Shown here piece by piece: positions 14,554 through 26,500 of a stretch of DNA of 64,000 nucleotides (position 1 is its first letter; every line of letters begins with the position of its first letter). The DNA comes from Trissonchulus latispiculum (taxonomy: Eukaryota; Nematoda; Enoplea; Enoplida; Ironidae), in NCBI GenBank assembly GCA_030248195.1, contig JASAND010023015.1:27184-91183 (forward strand), written 5' to 3'. Under the pieces are notes generated by a model, which was not told the origin of the DNA, ran no database searches, and was given only the letters and a program-made list of their open reading frames with translations. Position numbers and translations under genes: made by a program.

Positions 14554-17500
14554 TATATAAAAATATATGATGAAACATATTTCTTCATTGAAACAGCACT
14601 ATTCATGGTATTTTTACAGGGAGGGGGGGCGGCAACTCTCCCCCGAAATTTATCTCCCCCCAAAAATACCTTCTCCCCCCGCAAAATTGCCCCTCCCAGG
14701 ATTTTGGGCTTCCCCCTTCATGAAGTGTACGTTTTTTCCAAAAACCGTTAAATTTGCAAAAGTGTTTCCGTCGCCGGAGATTTTTAGTATAAATGGCTAT
14801 TTTTAGCTTAACTCCTCTTAAGTTTTGAGAACTTCTTGTGTTTCACCATGCAAAATACACCAAAAACTACCATTTGTTGGCTCGTTTTTGGAAAAAAAAT
14901 CGGAAATTCCCCCCCCCCCGGAAAAAGCCCTAAAAAATACCCTGCTATTTGTTTCACATCAGCAGGAAAAGAGAGGATTTTAGACAATTTTCTGCTTCTA
15001 CGCTTCAAATTAACAGATTGTCGGCAATCGGCACGAATTGGAATGCCGTTCTACTTAAGCCCGGTTCATACTTGCCTCTGAGTCTCTATCTCTTCTCTTG
15101 GTCTCTGTCTCTATGTCTCTGTCTTTATCCGGTTCATACCTGTCTCTTTTTTTTGTCCTTTTGTCTCTATGCTGTCCTTAAGTGTCTCAAGGCGAAGTTG
15201 AACAATTCTCAACTTTTCTCCTGCCCGTAAGCGACAGCCAATCAGAACATGGAATGACATCACGTGAGCAGTCAGTTAAGTTAGATATTTCAAGGCAACT
15301 GCACTTGTATCCAATTTTAAAGTCAGTTTTCATCATATATAAGTTTAGCCGTAAACAGAGCAGCAATATTAAGAAGATATTAGCCAATTTGAAAAAGTTT
15401 TTGTTTGGTTTTGATTAAATCCAATGACCAATTGAATTTGAATTAGTTGTCACATGACCGAGTCTCTGTCCTTTTGTCCTTTTAAGTATGAACGCCTTGT
15501 CTCTATCAGCTTAGAGACAAAAGGACAGAGACATAGAGACAAGGACATAAAGACAAGGACTCAGAGACAAGTATGAACCGGGCTTTACTTTACAATGTTT
15601 TAAGGGTTTTGTGGGTTTAGGGTTGATTCTATGGTAGTGAGACACTTCGCCACACTTTAATTTCTCTTTTTGCAAATGCATAAAGGAAATTCATCAAACA
15701 CTCAATAGAAAACAAAAGGGAAAGGGGGGCTAGATAAACTATGTGTTAAATGTGAACCGATTTTGGTACAGTGCATCAATACTTTTATGGTAACCAATAA
15801 GGTTTTTACATTGTTTTTCAAAACTTTTGACACAGTGTCAATTGGAAAAGGCACCAAAGTTCCAAATCGAAATTATAGGTATTGTTTGCAAATTTTTTCT
15901 GATCTTTAAATCAAAACGTATTTTGCTTATAGGGAAAATAGGGAAAATTTTGTTATTTAAATTAGTCAAATTTTGACTATGACACCTAAATACTTTCAAT
16001 TTAGTATAATGAATTACTCACCCCTATTTCATGTGTTATTCGTACGTATTTGTGAGCTCAAGCTGCTAAGAACATTTTCTCTGCTACATCGCACATCTTG
16101 TAGATAATAGATTATCGCAAGACTGCGCACTGGGTCGCCTATCCTTAAACCAATTTGGCAGGCATACCATAACCACTGTGTACAGTTGAACCTCAAACAT
16201 AGACTTCGCAGGTGTACACTAACAAAAGGAAACTCCCACTCTCTGGAACTTAACCTTAAAGGCTTTATGTAGACCTCAAGGTTTTAATGCAGTGTCACAC
16301 GGGAAGAGCACGACAATTGTGTGCTTCTGTCACTCTTGCCACACACTAAAAGTTTCCCTCACATTGTAACCTCTAAATGCATGCCAAGCAATGCTCTAAA
16401 GTACTAGTCTACAGCAAAGCTATTGTCGTACTACTGTACACATTATATTAAATTTCAACATCATTTGGTTAGAAGTTACGCATAGTGCATGCATACAATA
16501 AATAACCTGGTTCAAAAACACTTAACAAATACCATGCGGTTTTTGCTGAATGTAGGAAACCGAAATTTTCTGTTCCGAAACTACTGTTAAACAACAAACA
16601 CCAAAAATGTAATTTCATAGTTCATACGTCATCATAGTGATGCAAACACCAGGCGATTCTGACAACAGGTACATGTGCATGTGGGAATCGCTGCTGTCCT
16701 TGCTAAGAGTTAGACCTCAAGGGGCCGTTGCTATCAACATCTAAGCACCAGATTAGTAGCCTATCTGTGTTAAACCCTAAACCCTAATCCAAACACGGCG
16801 TAAACAAGACGATTGGTTAGCAAATTAAACCCGGATTTAGACGTTGTCAACAACGTCCAAAGGAAACAAAACTAAGAAACCGTTATCTGTTTTTAGATCG
16901 GCATAATTTTGGCTAACATTGGCTGTCTTAAGTTGGTTACACAGGATGGTGTTTCGGCTGTTAATAGGTACAGTCTAGCATTTTTCAAGTGGCACATTGT
17001 TATGATATAGCAGAGTTATATGCGGGTCTCAGGTATCCATGGACGGGGCGGGGCGGGGCAGGCCCGGCTCGTTACTTCAGCCAAATTTTGGCTTTCTGGA
17101 TAGATGAAATATACGAGTACATGCCAATTATCCGAAGAAGGAGAAGACAATTTTTCAGATTTTTTTAATATTTGACTTGACGAAGTTTTCTTTGCTGAAT
17201 GCAGTTATATCATTCGATACTACAGCAATTATTTGAGTCCCTGCTTTAGCTATGAAATAACTCTAAATTTAAATCTAAATCTAAAAATTAACTAAAATAT
17301 GGTCGCAACTTAGATTTGATTTGGCCACTTTCTCTGATAAGTCAAGCGATTATTATAAAATACATAAAAACCAGTGCAACGAAAAAATGGCTAGGTCCTT
17401 GGTCGTGATTTAGGTGGTTTATTACTGAACGAACCTAAACTCGTTGTTAATGCGACAAACACTAGCGTAGATCTAAGCAAACCTCGTGACCAAATAAATT

Positions 17501-18149
17501 TCCATGCGAAGCTTGGCTTTACGACTTAGAACAGCAAATTGGTACATACCCGGGGATCAAACAGACAGAAAAGAAAAAAGCTCCTTCAAAAGACGTCAGT
17601 TTGGATATTCATGAATATTAATGTCAGATTACGGGTGGTATGAGTACCTTGGGCCGGATTATGCGAGTGCGGGTTACGGGCCGGGCGCGGGCCGAAAAAT
17701 CCGACCCGCATAAAACTCTGTCACAGAGTTGCTTTACTCTCAAAGAATAACTACTGTAGACATAGTGCGCAAAAACTATAGCAGCCTAGGAACATTAAAT
17801 AAGTTCTAAGTTGATAATCAGAATAAAGTCTTCTTGTATTAGTAAAGTAATAACCAAGTTGAGTGTGCAGGAAAAAATTGAAAAAGCATACATGTTATTA
17901 GGATCTCGGTTTTCTGTTTTAAAAACTCTTGCATATTTTAGAAAAGGGATTGTATTGGCAACTTGTCTTACTGCATTGCTCTTAGTACTGGAAATTTGCA
18001 CACTTATTCCGATCCATTTTGAAGCAGCTGTCTTCGAGGTGTTCATTTTGGCGAACACTGTCTTGATATATTTTTTTGGCTTCCTTGCAGCCTGTTTGTA
18101 TCTTTTTGTGTATAAAGGGGTATGCTCAATTTTGAAGTTCTGTGTGTGA
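7890..18149 (+). CDS. Gene 2: class B (adhesion-like) 7TM receptor, complete membrane domain
   Basis: Related to gene 1 and convergent with it. Six exons join in phase: 7890-8009, 8211-8346, 8531-8693, 8822-8878, 9352-9421 and 17822-18149 (stop). They give TM1 with Val-Gly-Ile-Cys, a basic first loop and TM2, TM3 starting Asn-Ile-Cys, TM4, a TM5 whose Ala-Pro start and fold match gene 1, and TM6-TM7 with a very short tail. Intron positions match gene 1 at most junctions. Loop 2 reads Thr-Trp where gene 1 has Cys-Trp, so the usual TM3-loop 2 disulfide may be absent. The ectodomain should lie to the left but was not found. The last intron (8.4 kb) holds a dead Ty3/gypsy copy. An alternative acceptor for TM1 is at 7882. 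Confidence 0.75.
8211..8346 (+). CDS. Gene 2 exon: first intracellular loop, TM2, extracellular loop 1
   Basis: Acceptor TTTTGGATTTAG, donor GTGAGT. Starts with RLRHNRFRF (basic loop), followed by a helix MIQSALLLVVLTRSIIYF and a loop. One base in, none out; fits both neighbours. Confidence 0.7.
8531..8693 (+). CDS. Gene 2 exon: TM3 and second intracellular loop
   Basis: Acceptor TTTTTATTTTAAG, donor GTAAAT. Opens Asp-Asn-Ile-Cys, the conserved TM3 Cys, then a helix and a loop with Arg-Trp before the start of TM4. Same start and end phase as the gene 1 TM3 exon. Confidence 0.75.
8822..8878 (+). CDS. Gene 2 exon: TM4 and extracellular loop 2
   Basis: Acceptor CGATTTTCTCACAG, donor GTATAC; 57 bases. 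Gives LVIVSFGSDGIFTWSIF. Thr-Trp stands where gene 1 and most class B receptors have Cys-Trp. Confidence 0.65.
9352..9421 (+). CDS. Gene 2 exon: TM5
   Basis: Acceptor ATAATCTGTTGTACAG, donor GTGAAT. Gives APLVVVALWMLVISEYSNME, parallel to the gene 1 TM5 that also starts Ala-Pro. Two bases in, two out. Confidence 0.7.
9570..9700. repeat. Short tandem repeat, about 65-bp unit
   Basis: Two diverged copies sharing TTGCAC-TTTTG, TGTCAAATT/GTGCCAAATT and TTTCGG-GATTTT/GTTTTCGG, in the last intron of gene 2. Confidence 0.4.
12036..12900 (+). pseudogene. Ty3/gypsy reverse transcriptase remnant
   Basis: Two overlapping frames cover the domain. The palm and finger motifs are readable (RTVSKPSGDVRITTDLTELN and the Val-Asp-Leu-Lys-Lys-Ala-Phe motif). 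The catalytic YVDD box is degenerate (YIVG), and a frame change occurs near 12390. Connection-domain text (RRVLGTINYYQNFLP) follows. Confidence 0.8.
13410..14050 (+). pseudogene. Ty3/gypsy integrase remnant
   Basis: The zinc-binding end and the catalytic core are spread over shifted frames: IDIAGPFHTAAE and HHSSYPEVLL hold the first catalytic Asp region, and PQINGQVEVFNR the usual Gly-Gln-Val-Glu motif. Stops and deletions separate them. Confidence 0.75.
14517..14568. repeat. AT microsatellite
   Basis: (TA)n with a few ATGTA interruptions, at the point where the Ty3/gypsy remnant stops. Confidence 0.9.
15057..15585. mobile_element. MITE with GTCTCT subterminal repeats
   Basis: Inverted ends AAGCCCGGTTCATACTTG and CAAGTATGAACCGGGCTT, 5-bp duplication TACTT (15052-15056, 15586-15590). 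Many GTCTCTRT and AGAGACAAGGAC units lie inside each end. No coding. Confidence 0.72.
17011..17720. mobile_element. Probable hAT-type MITE with GGGCCGG-rich ends
   Basis: Inverted ends CAGAGTTATATGCGGGTC and GACCCGCATAAAACTCTG, subterminal GGGGCGG/GGGCCGG repeats. No 8-bp duplication is visible, so the insertion is old. It ends about 100 bases before the last exon of gene 2. Confidence 0.55.
17822..18149 (+). CDS. Gene 2 last exon: third intracellular loop, TM6, TM7, stop
   Basis: Acceptor GATAATCAG with one base of the split codon, then an open frame to TGA. A basic loop is followed by two helices and the short tail YKGVCSILKFCV. A possible GTATGC donor just after Tyr-Lys-Gly would allow a longer spliced tail. 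Confidence 0.65.
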
Positions 18150-20199
18150 CATTATTCTTCTAGCGGACCTAATTAACGAACTAGATTTTCAGCTATTATA
18201 TTTGATTCAAATTTTCTGATCTTCCACCAAATTTACAATCCAAATCCACTGCTATTCTATACCAATGTGCTGACTGTATGTAAAAGTGTAACGCCTCAGG
18301 TTTGGCGGAAGTTAATGGTGAAATTAACTCTAACCATTTAAATTATTATTGTTACTATTATAAGATTAATTTGTTGTTTTTATTGTTATCAGTTGGTGAC
18401 ATATGAAAATTATTTATCTTTAAAGTTCAGCAGGTAATATGTTTTATTTTTTAATTTCAAATCTCTTGCTGTATTTGGAACCGTAAAATTCTAATGCAAT
18501 ACGGTTATGAAAGACCATGAATAACGGTTTTCTGTAAAACCCTCAAATTGAGTCGTAAGCTCTCTGATATTTGTCAGATCACAGCTAAGTTTCCTATATT
18601 TTCTGAATAAAAACCTATAATAACCTAATAAAAACCTATAATAACCTAATAAAAACCTATAATTGAAGACCGATTGTGAGAGATTCATAACTCGAGCAAT
18701 TCATAAATATTTAATGAATTTAAGTTTTGGTCGAAAACGAAAGTATTTTTAATTTAATCTAAAATTCAATAAAACTGATAAAAGCGTAAACTGTTTACAG
18801 CAAAAAATGGTTAGGTCTAAACTGTTTTGTTAAGAGTGCATTTCTCTGTAGAATGCACGTCGTAGAAAACCAGTACAAGCTAACCATACTTACAAGTTAG
18901 CTGAATAAAACCGTTTCAAGCACATTAGTTTTATTAAACTTTAGTATTACATAACTATTTTTTATTAATTTCCTAATTATTTTTGTTTATTTTAAATGTT
19001 TAATATAAAAATGGCATTCCTACATGTTTCAGGTCCTTCGAAGTTAGAGAAAGATGTTAGAATCAGAAACTTCGTTTCTAATGTAATGGGCATTATATAA
19101 TTTTGTCGAATAAAGTGCTTGATCTTAACATTGTAATTACTTAGATGTCATAGATCACTAGTCGCTATTGAGTTTAAAGTGAGAGTTTAGGAACCGTGTC
19201 AAAAATAAAGTAGTTTAACGGCTGATTTTACACTTATTCCAAACGTTTTCGTACGGAATTACACAAATTCTAATTTTGAACTTCTTTTTACGTCTTGTTT
19301 TTGTTATAATCATTTTAGGTTTCGTCTGCAAGTAGTTTGTGCTAAGGTTATCGTGCTTATGCGAATACATAGAAAAGTTAAGGTTTTTTAAGTTAAGTTA
19401 AATTTTTAAAGTTAAGGTTTTTTAGTGTGCTGTGCTGCTGTAACAAAACAGTGGCTTAAGGCTCAGCAACAAAAATTTCAAATCACACGACATCAAAACA
19501 AGCTGCTTACACAATTTTTGCACGAATAAGATCGTGTTAATGATCGTATACGCGATAGATTTTAAGCTTTTTTTGAGTTCTTAGTTCCTTAAGAATTAAA
19601 CCTTTTGTAGTATATATCGCAGATAAACTCAAATTTGAAAGTTGAAAAGTGCTAATTAAAAATTCAAACCATAACCGATTTTCTTCGTTTTAGTATCGTT
19701 CTGTGTTTTATAGTTTTTAGATGAAAAAATTTTGCTGATAGAAATAAATTTTTAGCATGCATGTTTCAGAGAAAAACAAGGATAAACCGATATTTTGTAA
19801 TTTTTGAAATAATCACAATTTTAAATTCTGATTAAATTTGGGATCAAGCTTAAGTTTGGGATCAAGCTCAAAAATTCGGCGAATTTACAAGAGATTTGCA
19901 AATGCGTATCCTGTCTTTAATTCTGATGAAGTCGACGCTACCTTATGAAAAACTATCCTGGCACCATCAATACTGGATTTTTGAATGCTAAGTACAGATT
20001 TTGTTTAAGCTTTAAGTCTTCTTGAGGTTTCTGCTTCTTCACTGATCGATTGCAGTTATGCTTCCGATGAACATGTATAAATTATAAGAGAGCGATTTCA
20101 ATAACTGTCGCATCTGGAAAAGAAATATTAAAGGAAGCAAAATGTAAAAGGGTAATCAAGGAAAAAACACCCAACGATACGGTCTCTCAATTTCTTCAA
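18150..20199. other. Gap between convergent receptor genes
   Basis: Very AT-rich, about 2 kb, with a 20-bp tandem repeat and no coding signal. It should contain the 3' ends of both genes. Confidence 0.5.
18607..18662. repeat. 20-bp tandem repeat
   Basis: AAAACCTATAATAACCTAAT repeated about 2.7 times between the two convergent receptor genes. Confidence 0.85.
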
Positions 20200-20548
20200 C
20201 TATCCAAGCAAATATGCAAGTGCACACGATTGGCTAAATAGTAGTGAGGACTGATATTTCAGTTTGATACTTCTAAAACCTTCGCAGTGGTCACGGTGTA
20301 GCTTCTTGTATTTGTTAGAGACATATGCAATCCTTGAAGAACTGATACCCATTACATGAATTATAATAGCTTCACTTGCCTTCCTATTGCTTAATGTGTG
20401 AAATACAAATATTGTAATCCCAAGACATATATGAAGTATGAAAGCCACACTGGATCCAAGAACTGTTTGATAATAAATAGCTAGAGATCCGCACAACCAT
20501 GCGCACACTTGCGTCGGAACAACTACAAGCAGTCCATACACACTAATT
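20200..20548 (-). CDS. Gene 1 last exon: TM6, TM7 and C-terminal tail
   Basis: Acceptor TTTAATTTAG; frame open to a stop. Two hydrophobic helices separated by a short loop, with Trp-Leu-Cys-Gly in TM6 and a TM7 ending FVFHTLSNRKASEA, the adhesion-receptor form. A tail of about 55 residues follows, rich in Lys, Ser and His. No canonical polyadenylation signal was recognised just downstream. Confidence 0.7.
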
Positions 20549-23500
20549 CTAAATTAAAATGAAATTGAAAAATTTCAAGTTAGCAAAACTTAGTCTAATA
20601 GTGTACAAGTAGCATAGTACCAAAGTTTCTAGGATTAATGTGTTATTTAATTAGTATTGCTGCTAGATATTATGGAAAATTAAATGGTCCCGCTGCACAT
20701 GTTTGCTGTTACAAGTTTTTCACAAAAATGCAAACAATTTCTGGAATTCCAAGTTTCCCACAGTTTTGCTACCATTCGAAAGCCCTTGAGGAGCTGAACA
20801 AATCCTGTATTATGACTAGTGTCTGAATGTGCACCAAATTCCTGGAATTCACGAATTCCGGGTTTAACTATAGTTACGCTTTTCGTAAATTCTAATAACT
20901 GGGCTCATTTCTGCGAGTTGGCTCTATTAGTAAACTTGCTCAGCCCATCAAGAACTTTCGAACGATGCCCATTCTGTGAGTATTGCAAAAAAATTTTAAA
21001 CTCCGGTTTTTGCAAACTCCGGGAATTGGGTGCGTTTTTAAAAGTTCATTTTATTAAAAAACGTTGTTCAACCCGATAAGAGCTGTCGAATGATACCCAT
21101 CTTGTGGGTATAGAACAAAATTTTTAAAATCCGGTAATTTTGAAACCCGGAATGTCGGAAATTGGGTGCATTTTAGTTGAAAACTTGAAAGAGCAAACAA
21201 ACTCTATTCGATCATGGAAACAAAATTTTCATTGCAATAAAAATTTGGCGAAAAAGCAAAAATACTAATGAAACCAGGAATTCCGGATTTTTCGGATTTT
21301 CGAAATCTGGAGTTCCTTAGGATTCTAACAATATATTCATTGTTTGGTTTTACTCCTAAGCTTAATCTGCTGTAAAGGGTCTGTTTGTACACACACACAT
21401 TTTGGTCGTAATAGAGTTCTTAAACTTGTCAGTCACTTAACCTTGGAGCATTTTTTCTGGACACTTTTAAATAATCTGTACTTTGATCGACATTATAGAC
21501 CAAACAAATTATTCAATACGAGTTCCTTGTATTGCAGAACTAGAAAAGAAACGAAAACATTCGCCATTTCCTGAAGTTTAGTGACTCACTGCTTACAGTT
21601 TTCAGATCACATTCTTACTGGAAATATCTACATTAGAACTTGCTTAGCAAATCAACAAAGTAAGGGAGATTATCCAGTTAGTTAAGCTTTATGAAAAACA
21701 TGAATGTGGATGAAAGCTGATCATGATTAGATAGTTTTAACCCCTCAAATGCATGGATAAGTTAATTGATGAAATGAAATTTAACAGATGTGTATTAGTG
21801 ATGTGGATCGGATCGGCAAAATCGATCCGATCCGCGATCCGGAGGCCGGATCGGATCGGATCGGATCGGATCGGTAGACCTGCTGGATCGGTCTGGATCG
21901 GATCGCTTGAGTCAGCCGGATCGGCGATCCGACTTGATACCCAATATCACACAAAATTAAACCGTACCCCAGTCATATTTGTGACTGAACTTGACTTCTA
22001 TCACTGCACCGATTGGTTCGTACGTTGCTAGTACAATATTTTCCTTCTATAAACCAGACTTGATTTTGGTTTTGGGTCTCTCAAACTTAGCATTCAGTAT
22101 GTAACAATTTATTACAGCAACTTAGCACTTTTACATACTATGTAATTTTATGCAATGCATCTGGCATCAAAGTGCAGAATAAAGACCCGCTGTTACTATG
22201 CTGCTAAGTAGTAATGAAAAACTAATTAATTAATGAATTAATGGATAACTCTCTGTGATTAATGTTGCTTACTGTTGTCAGAATTTTGGAGTGAAGTTTT
22301 ATGGTTGATCTCTTTGTGGCTTTATTCCAAAACCCGAAGTCAAATTTGTGATCATTCAAAATTTACTTTCCGCATCCGCAATGTTTTTAAAGTTTTTGGT
22401 CCGTTTTCCGGTACAGTCCAAGCTTCAGATTCAGTTTCCAAGAAAAAATGTCAGTTTGATCGACGATCCAAAAAATTACAACTTCAATTTCGGTGTCTGG
22501 TAAATCAAGTTAATAATTTTTTAATCCAAACTGAAATTAATTCTCAAAATTGTAGTTTTAACTGAGATGTTTAATTTGTATTATCTTAAATTGGTAATGA
22601 TAAATTTGTATTTTGGTAGGCAGGCCGCGATCATCATCTGGCGCACTATTTTGAGTAATTTTACTTCATTGGCTTAATCTATATAATTTTGTAGAATTAC
22701 GCTTTCGAATTGCGAATTTCGGAATGATAAAGAAATTTTAATGAAACTAAGTGTGTAAGGTGTGTTTTACACGGCAAAACCTACTTTAAATCTGGTCCCA
22801 CTTAGCTTTTTGAAGAAATCATTTCGGATCGCCGGATCGGATCGGATCGACCGATCCAGGACCCGGATCGGATCGGATCGGATCGGATCGACAAATAATT
22901 TTGCTGGATCGGATCGGTTGAAATTTTAGCTGCCGATCCGATCCGATCCACATCACTAATGTGTATGTTGAGCTGACAGTTGGAGATTGCATCCAGCAAG
23001 TAAGGAGTGTAGCAGCAGAAAGAGATAAGTTTTCGATCATTTTGCTTAATATTATAATATTATGAATTATAAAACTGATTTCTTTTGGTTTTGGCCAGAA
23101 CTTTAAGAATTTTTAAACAGATTTGGCGCACAAGTCACCCAGAACAACTTCAACATGATTTTGAACAAATGTTGAAATTGGTAGAATATAGAATGTGCGC
23201 ATGTGCGCGTGAATGATCTTGGAATACATTAAAATAGGAAGTGAATTTTGTTTAATGAGCGGTACAACATGCTAGTTAAATAATTAGTATCAAATCAATC
23301 AATAGTTGAAATTTAGATACCATACCTTGCGATAGTGATTTAGCCTAACTCAGCTGCTTTATAAATACAGCAATGGGGTTATAAGTCTGCTGCGACAATA
23401 TACTCAAAGATGAAATCTGTGGGAACGCCTTACCTTACCTGCTGTTCGACTTTTAATGGCTTCTCACTCAGGAATGCAGAGTCCGCCGGACAATGGCGAT

Positions 23501-26500
23501 ATTTTAACAAATGGATGGGAATTAAAGCTAAGTTATACTAATTACTTTGGAATACATTAATTGAGTATAGCTTATAGGAGGGCAAGCTCACCGATTGCTC
23601 TTAGGACAGTGTAGTTTTGAACCTGTATTTGGCATGGTCGTAGGTATCAAAAAGAGTAGGAATTCAGAGATATGCTGCAGGATAGAAACGGACGTGTGCA
23701 CTGGTCAGATCGTTCAACTTTTCCGGGATTTGACGGGATGCATGGATGGTCATTGCAGGTGAAAAAGGTCCTTCGGTGACTGTTATTGTTTCTCGGTCAA
23801 GGTAATGATTTTAAAATGAATAGTCTGGTTTAATGTATTTGTCAGTTCCATTGTATGAGCTTTGGATTAGGAGATGGCTGAGTAGACAGGAAGTTAGTGA
23901 GGACAGAGGCTGGAGGAATAAAATAACATGATATTTACCACCATATTCGTGACACTATAGTCAGTATATATCCACTTTTTTCTATTTAATGTATAACGCC
24001 TGAGCACTTGAGTTGACTACGGAGGAATGCAGAGGTACTCCGCTTTCGCAACTCAAAACACGAAACTTCAAACTTGTTTGTTGCCTGCCGGCAACAAATT
24101 TGTTTAGAGCTTAGGCATGGTGCAGCGGTGCCAGAAAAATCCTCCCATAATTGTTCTGTACTCATCCGAGATTTTCAAGGAGTTGGCCAGTCAAGGGGGG
24201 AAACCCCTTTGAATGGAGCTGACTGGTGGTCAGGATCCAGTGAGTGTATCGTGACCACTTCTGCCCCGGCAGTAACCTTGCCTATGCCTCGGGTAATTGC
24301 ATTTGCAATTATTCAACGCCAGACTACGGACCCTGAGCAAAATGAGTCTGGCGTTACCCCTCATCGCGAAAGCAACTGGGGTGTGGCACTACAGGAAAAA
24401 AATTAACATGTCTTGTCACATGCCTTGCTACTGTGGAGTCTTTTTCTTTTCGTTAATTTTTGAACATGATTTGCATGAGTTTGCATGATGGATTTTCAAT
24501 TTAAACTAAATTTAACAAAACCGATAAACTGAAAAGGTTTTAACGAAACCGATAAACTGAAAAGGTTATAGCGATCTGAAGAAATCACTGTAAAGACAAG
24601 AATCAGTTAGGTTTTTACTTACTCCGCAGTTGAAAATCCTTGTTCAGTAGCTAGCTTTCTTGCTAAGCTGTCTTTGGCTTTCTTCATGTTTGCAGCTTCA
24701 GCAACCAACAGTGCAACACTGAAGATTAAAGTAGCCACAACTAGTCCAGGTGCTGCCTTGTAGGATCCGTAATTCTGCCAGCATCTAAAGAAACCTTGCC
24801 TGAAACTATCGGTAGGACTAAAAACTAAAATTTCATTTGGAATCCTCTACATAGTAATAATAGTCCCCATATTTCTTGCAAACCAATACTCAATAATAGC
24901 ACATACTTATAATGCGAGAAACGCACCAATGCAAAGAAAGCTATCTGTGATATGAACCTGATGGACAGCTAACCCTGATAGAAACGACAACATTACTAAA
25001 CTCACAGGACTGACACCTAACTGCCAAAGCTCCTAAGCATATTCAGTATTCACAATATCTTCGCTAATGGACTCTGCCTTCGTCTTTTCATTGCACACGG
25101 CGTTCAGGTCTGGTCAGAAGCAGAACGTTTAGCCTGATCGTCCTCCTTATAGGGAGTAAGTAGTCAGTCAGGTTTAGAACGATAAAAAGCATTAATGGTG
25201 GCCAAATTCTGTTTGACCTTTATCCCAAACGAAGACGTAAAAGACGTGGGGGGAGTAGAGCAGAGGATTACGGTAGTTTTTGTTCTATTCGCAAATGGGT
25301 CCCCGTTTGGTGGGGGGGGGGTAGCAAAGAGAAGTCCCCGTTTGGTGGGGGGGGGGGATGCAAAAGGGGTCCCCCTTTTGTGGGGGGAGGTAAACAAAAG
25401 AGGTCCCCGTTTGGGGGGGGGGGTCGCCAACAGCCAATCAGATTCATCCAATCTTAGCCTGACTTGGCGACCCCCCCCCCAACGAAACGGGGACCCCTTT
25501 TGCATACCCCCACCAAACGGGGAGGGGGTATGCTTGTGGACCCCCCACCAAACGGGGGAACATTCGCGTATTGTGGTCGGAGCACCGTTAGGCAATGCCA
25601 AGAAGAGAAGCCCTGTAGTGCCGTACTCTTATTCTATAATATTAAGGAATAAATTATGGACTCTTGATAATCTTATATTGTTAGTTGAATAGCACTTAAC
25701 AATTGTGGCAAAGTTCCGTTGAGGCACCCGTGAACTCAGGTCACAGAAATTTTGGTGCATTAGGGCGCGAAAATTGTGCGTTAGGGCACCTGCTCCGCTA
25801 TTACGCCCAGCAAGTGCGTTGTGGTGCTTATTGAGTGCATTGGGGCGCTTATTGAGTTATTGAGTGCGTTAGGGCGCCTGTAGAGTGCGTTAGAGCGCCT
25901 GGATGTTTTTTACTATAATAAAGAATTATTATGAATAAAGTGCTAGTAAGGAAGTGTCGTTATAAAGGAATTATTATAAAACAATTGGCACGTTAAAGGT
26001 TTAAATCAGTTTCTTTATGGCAATACGGGCATGCACCCCACCCGGACAAAGCAGAATCCTGGACTGACACTAATCGATTTTCAATTGTTCTAACACTTTA
26101 GAAATTTCAACATCGCCATTGCATTAGAAACGGAAATAATATTTACTCTGAACGAAACTGTCACGGGTGCTTTTCTATCACAGTGTCAAATCATCACATA
26201 TGTACTGAATGTCCTAACGTACACACTAGGCGCTCTAACGCAATACAAACGGCAATTGAGCGTGAACTCAAGTGAGGTCACTGGATCATTGAATTTTATT
26301 GAACAGTAATGAGATTAATACAGGTTAATCCAAATTCGGAACCGAAAACAAAGCTTTTTATTCAAGCTTACGAGTATTGTGATATGAGTAACTGCCGATC
26401 GATCATTCCAACATTTATTCCAACAATGAATGCTAATAGGCCTATTGGAATGAAAAAGTTTAAGGCTAGAAGCTACTGCAGGGAACCAGGGCATATTTAA

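Noticed and set aside
14600..14910. C-rich ORFs such as 14567-14806
   Set aside because: Low-complexity C and A runs, no domain and no repeat borders.
16770..16800. Telomere-like TAAACCC words
   Set aside because: Only two or three units, too few to mean anything.
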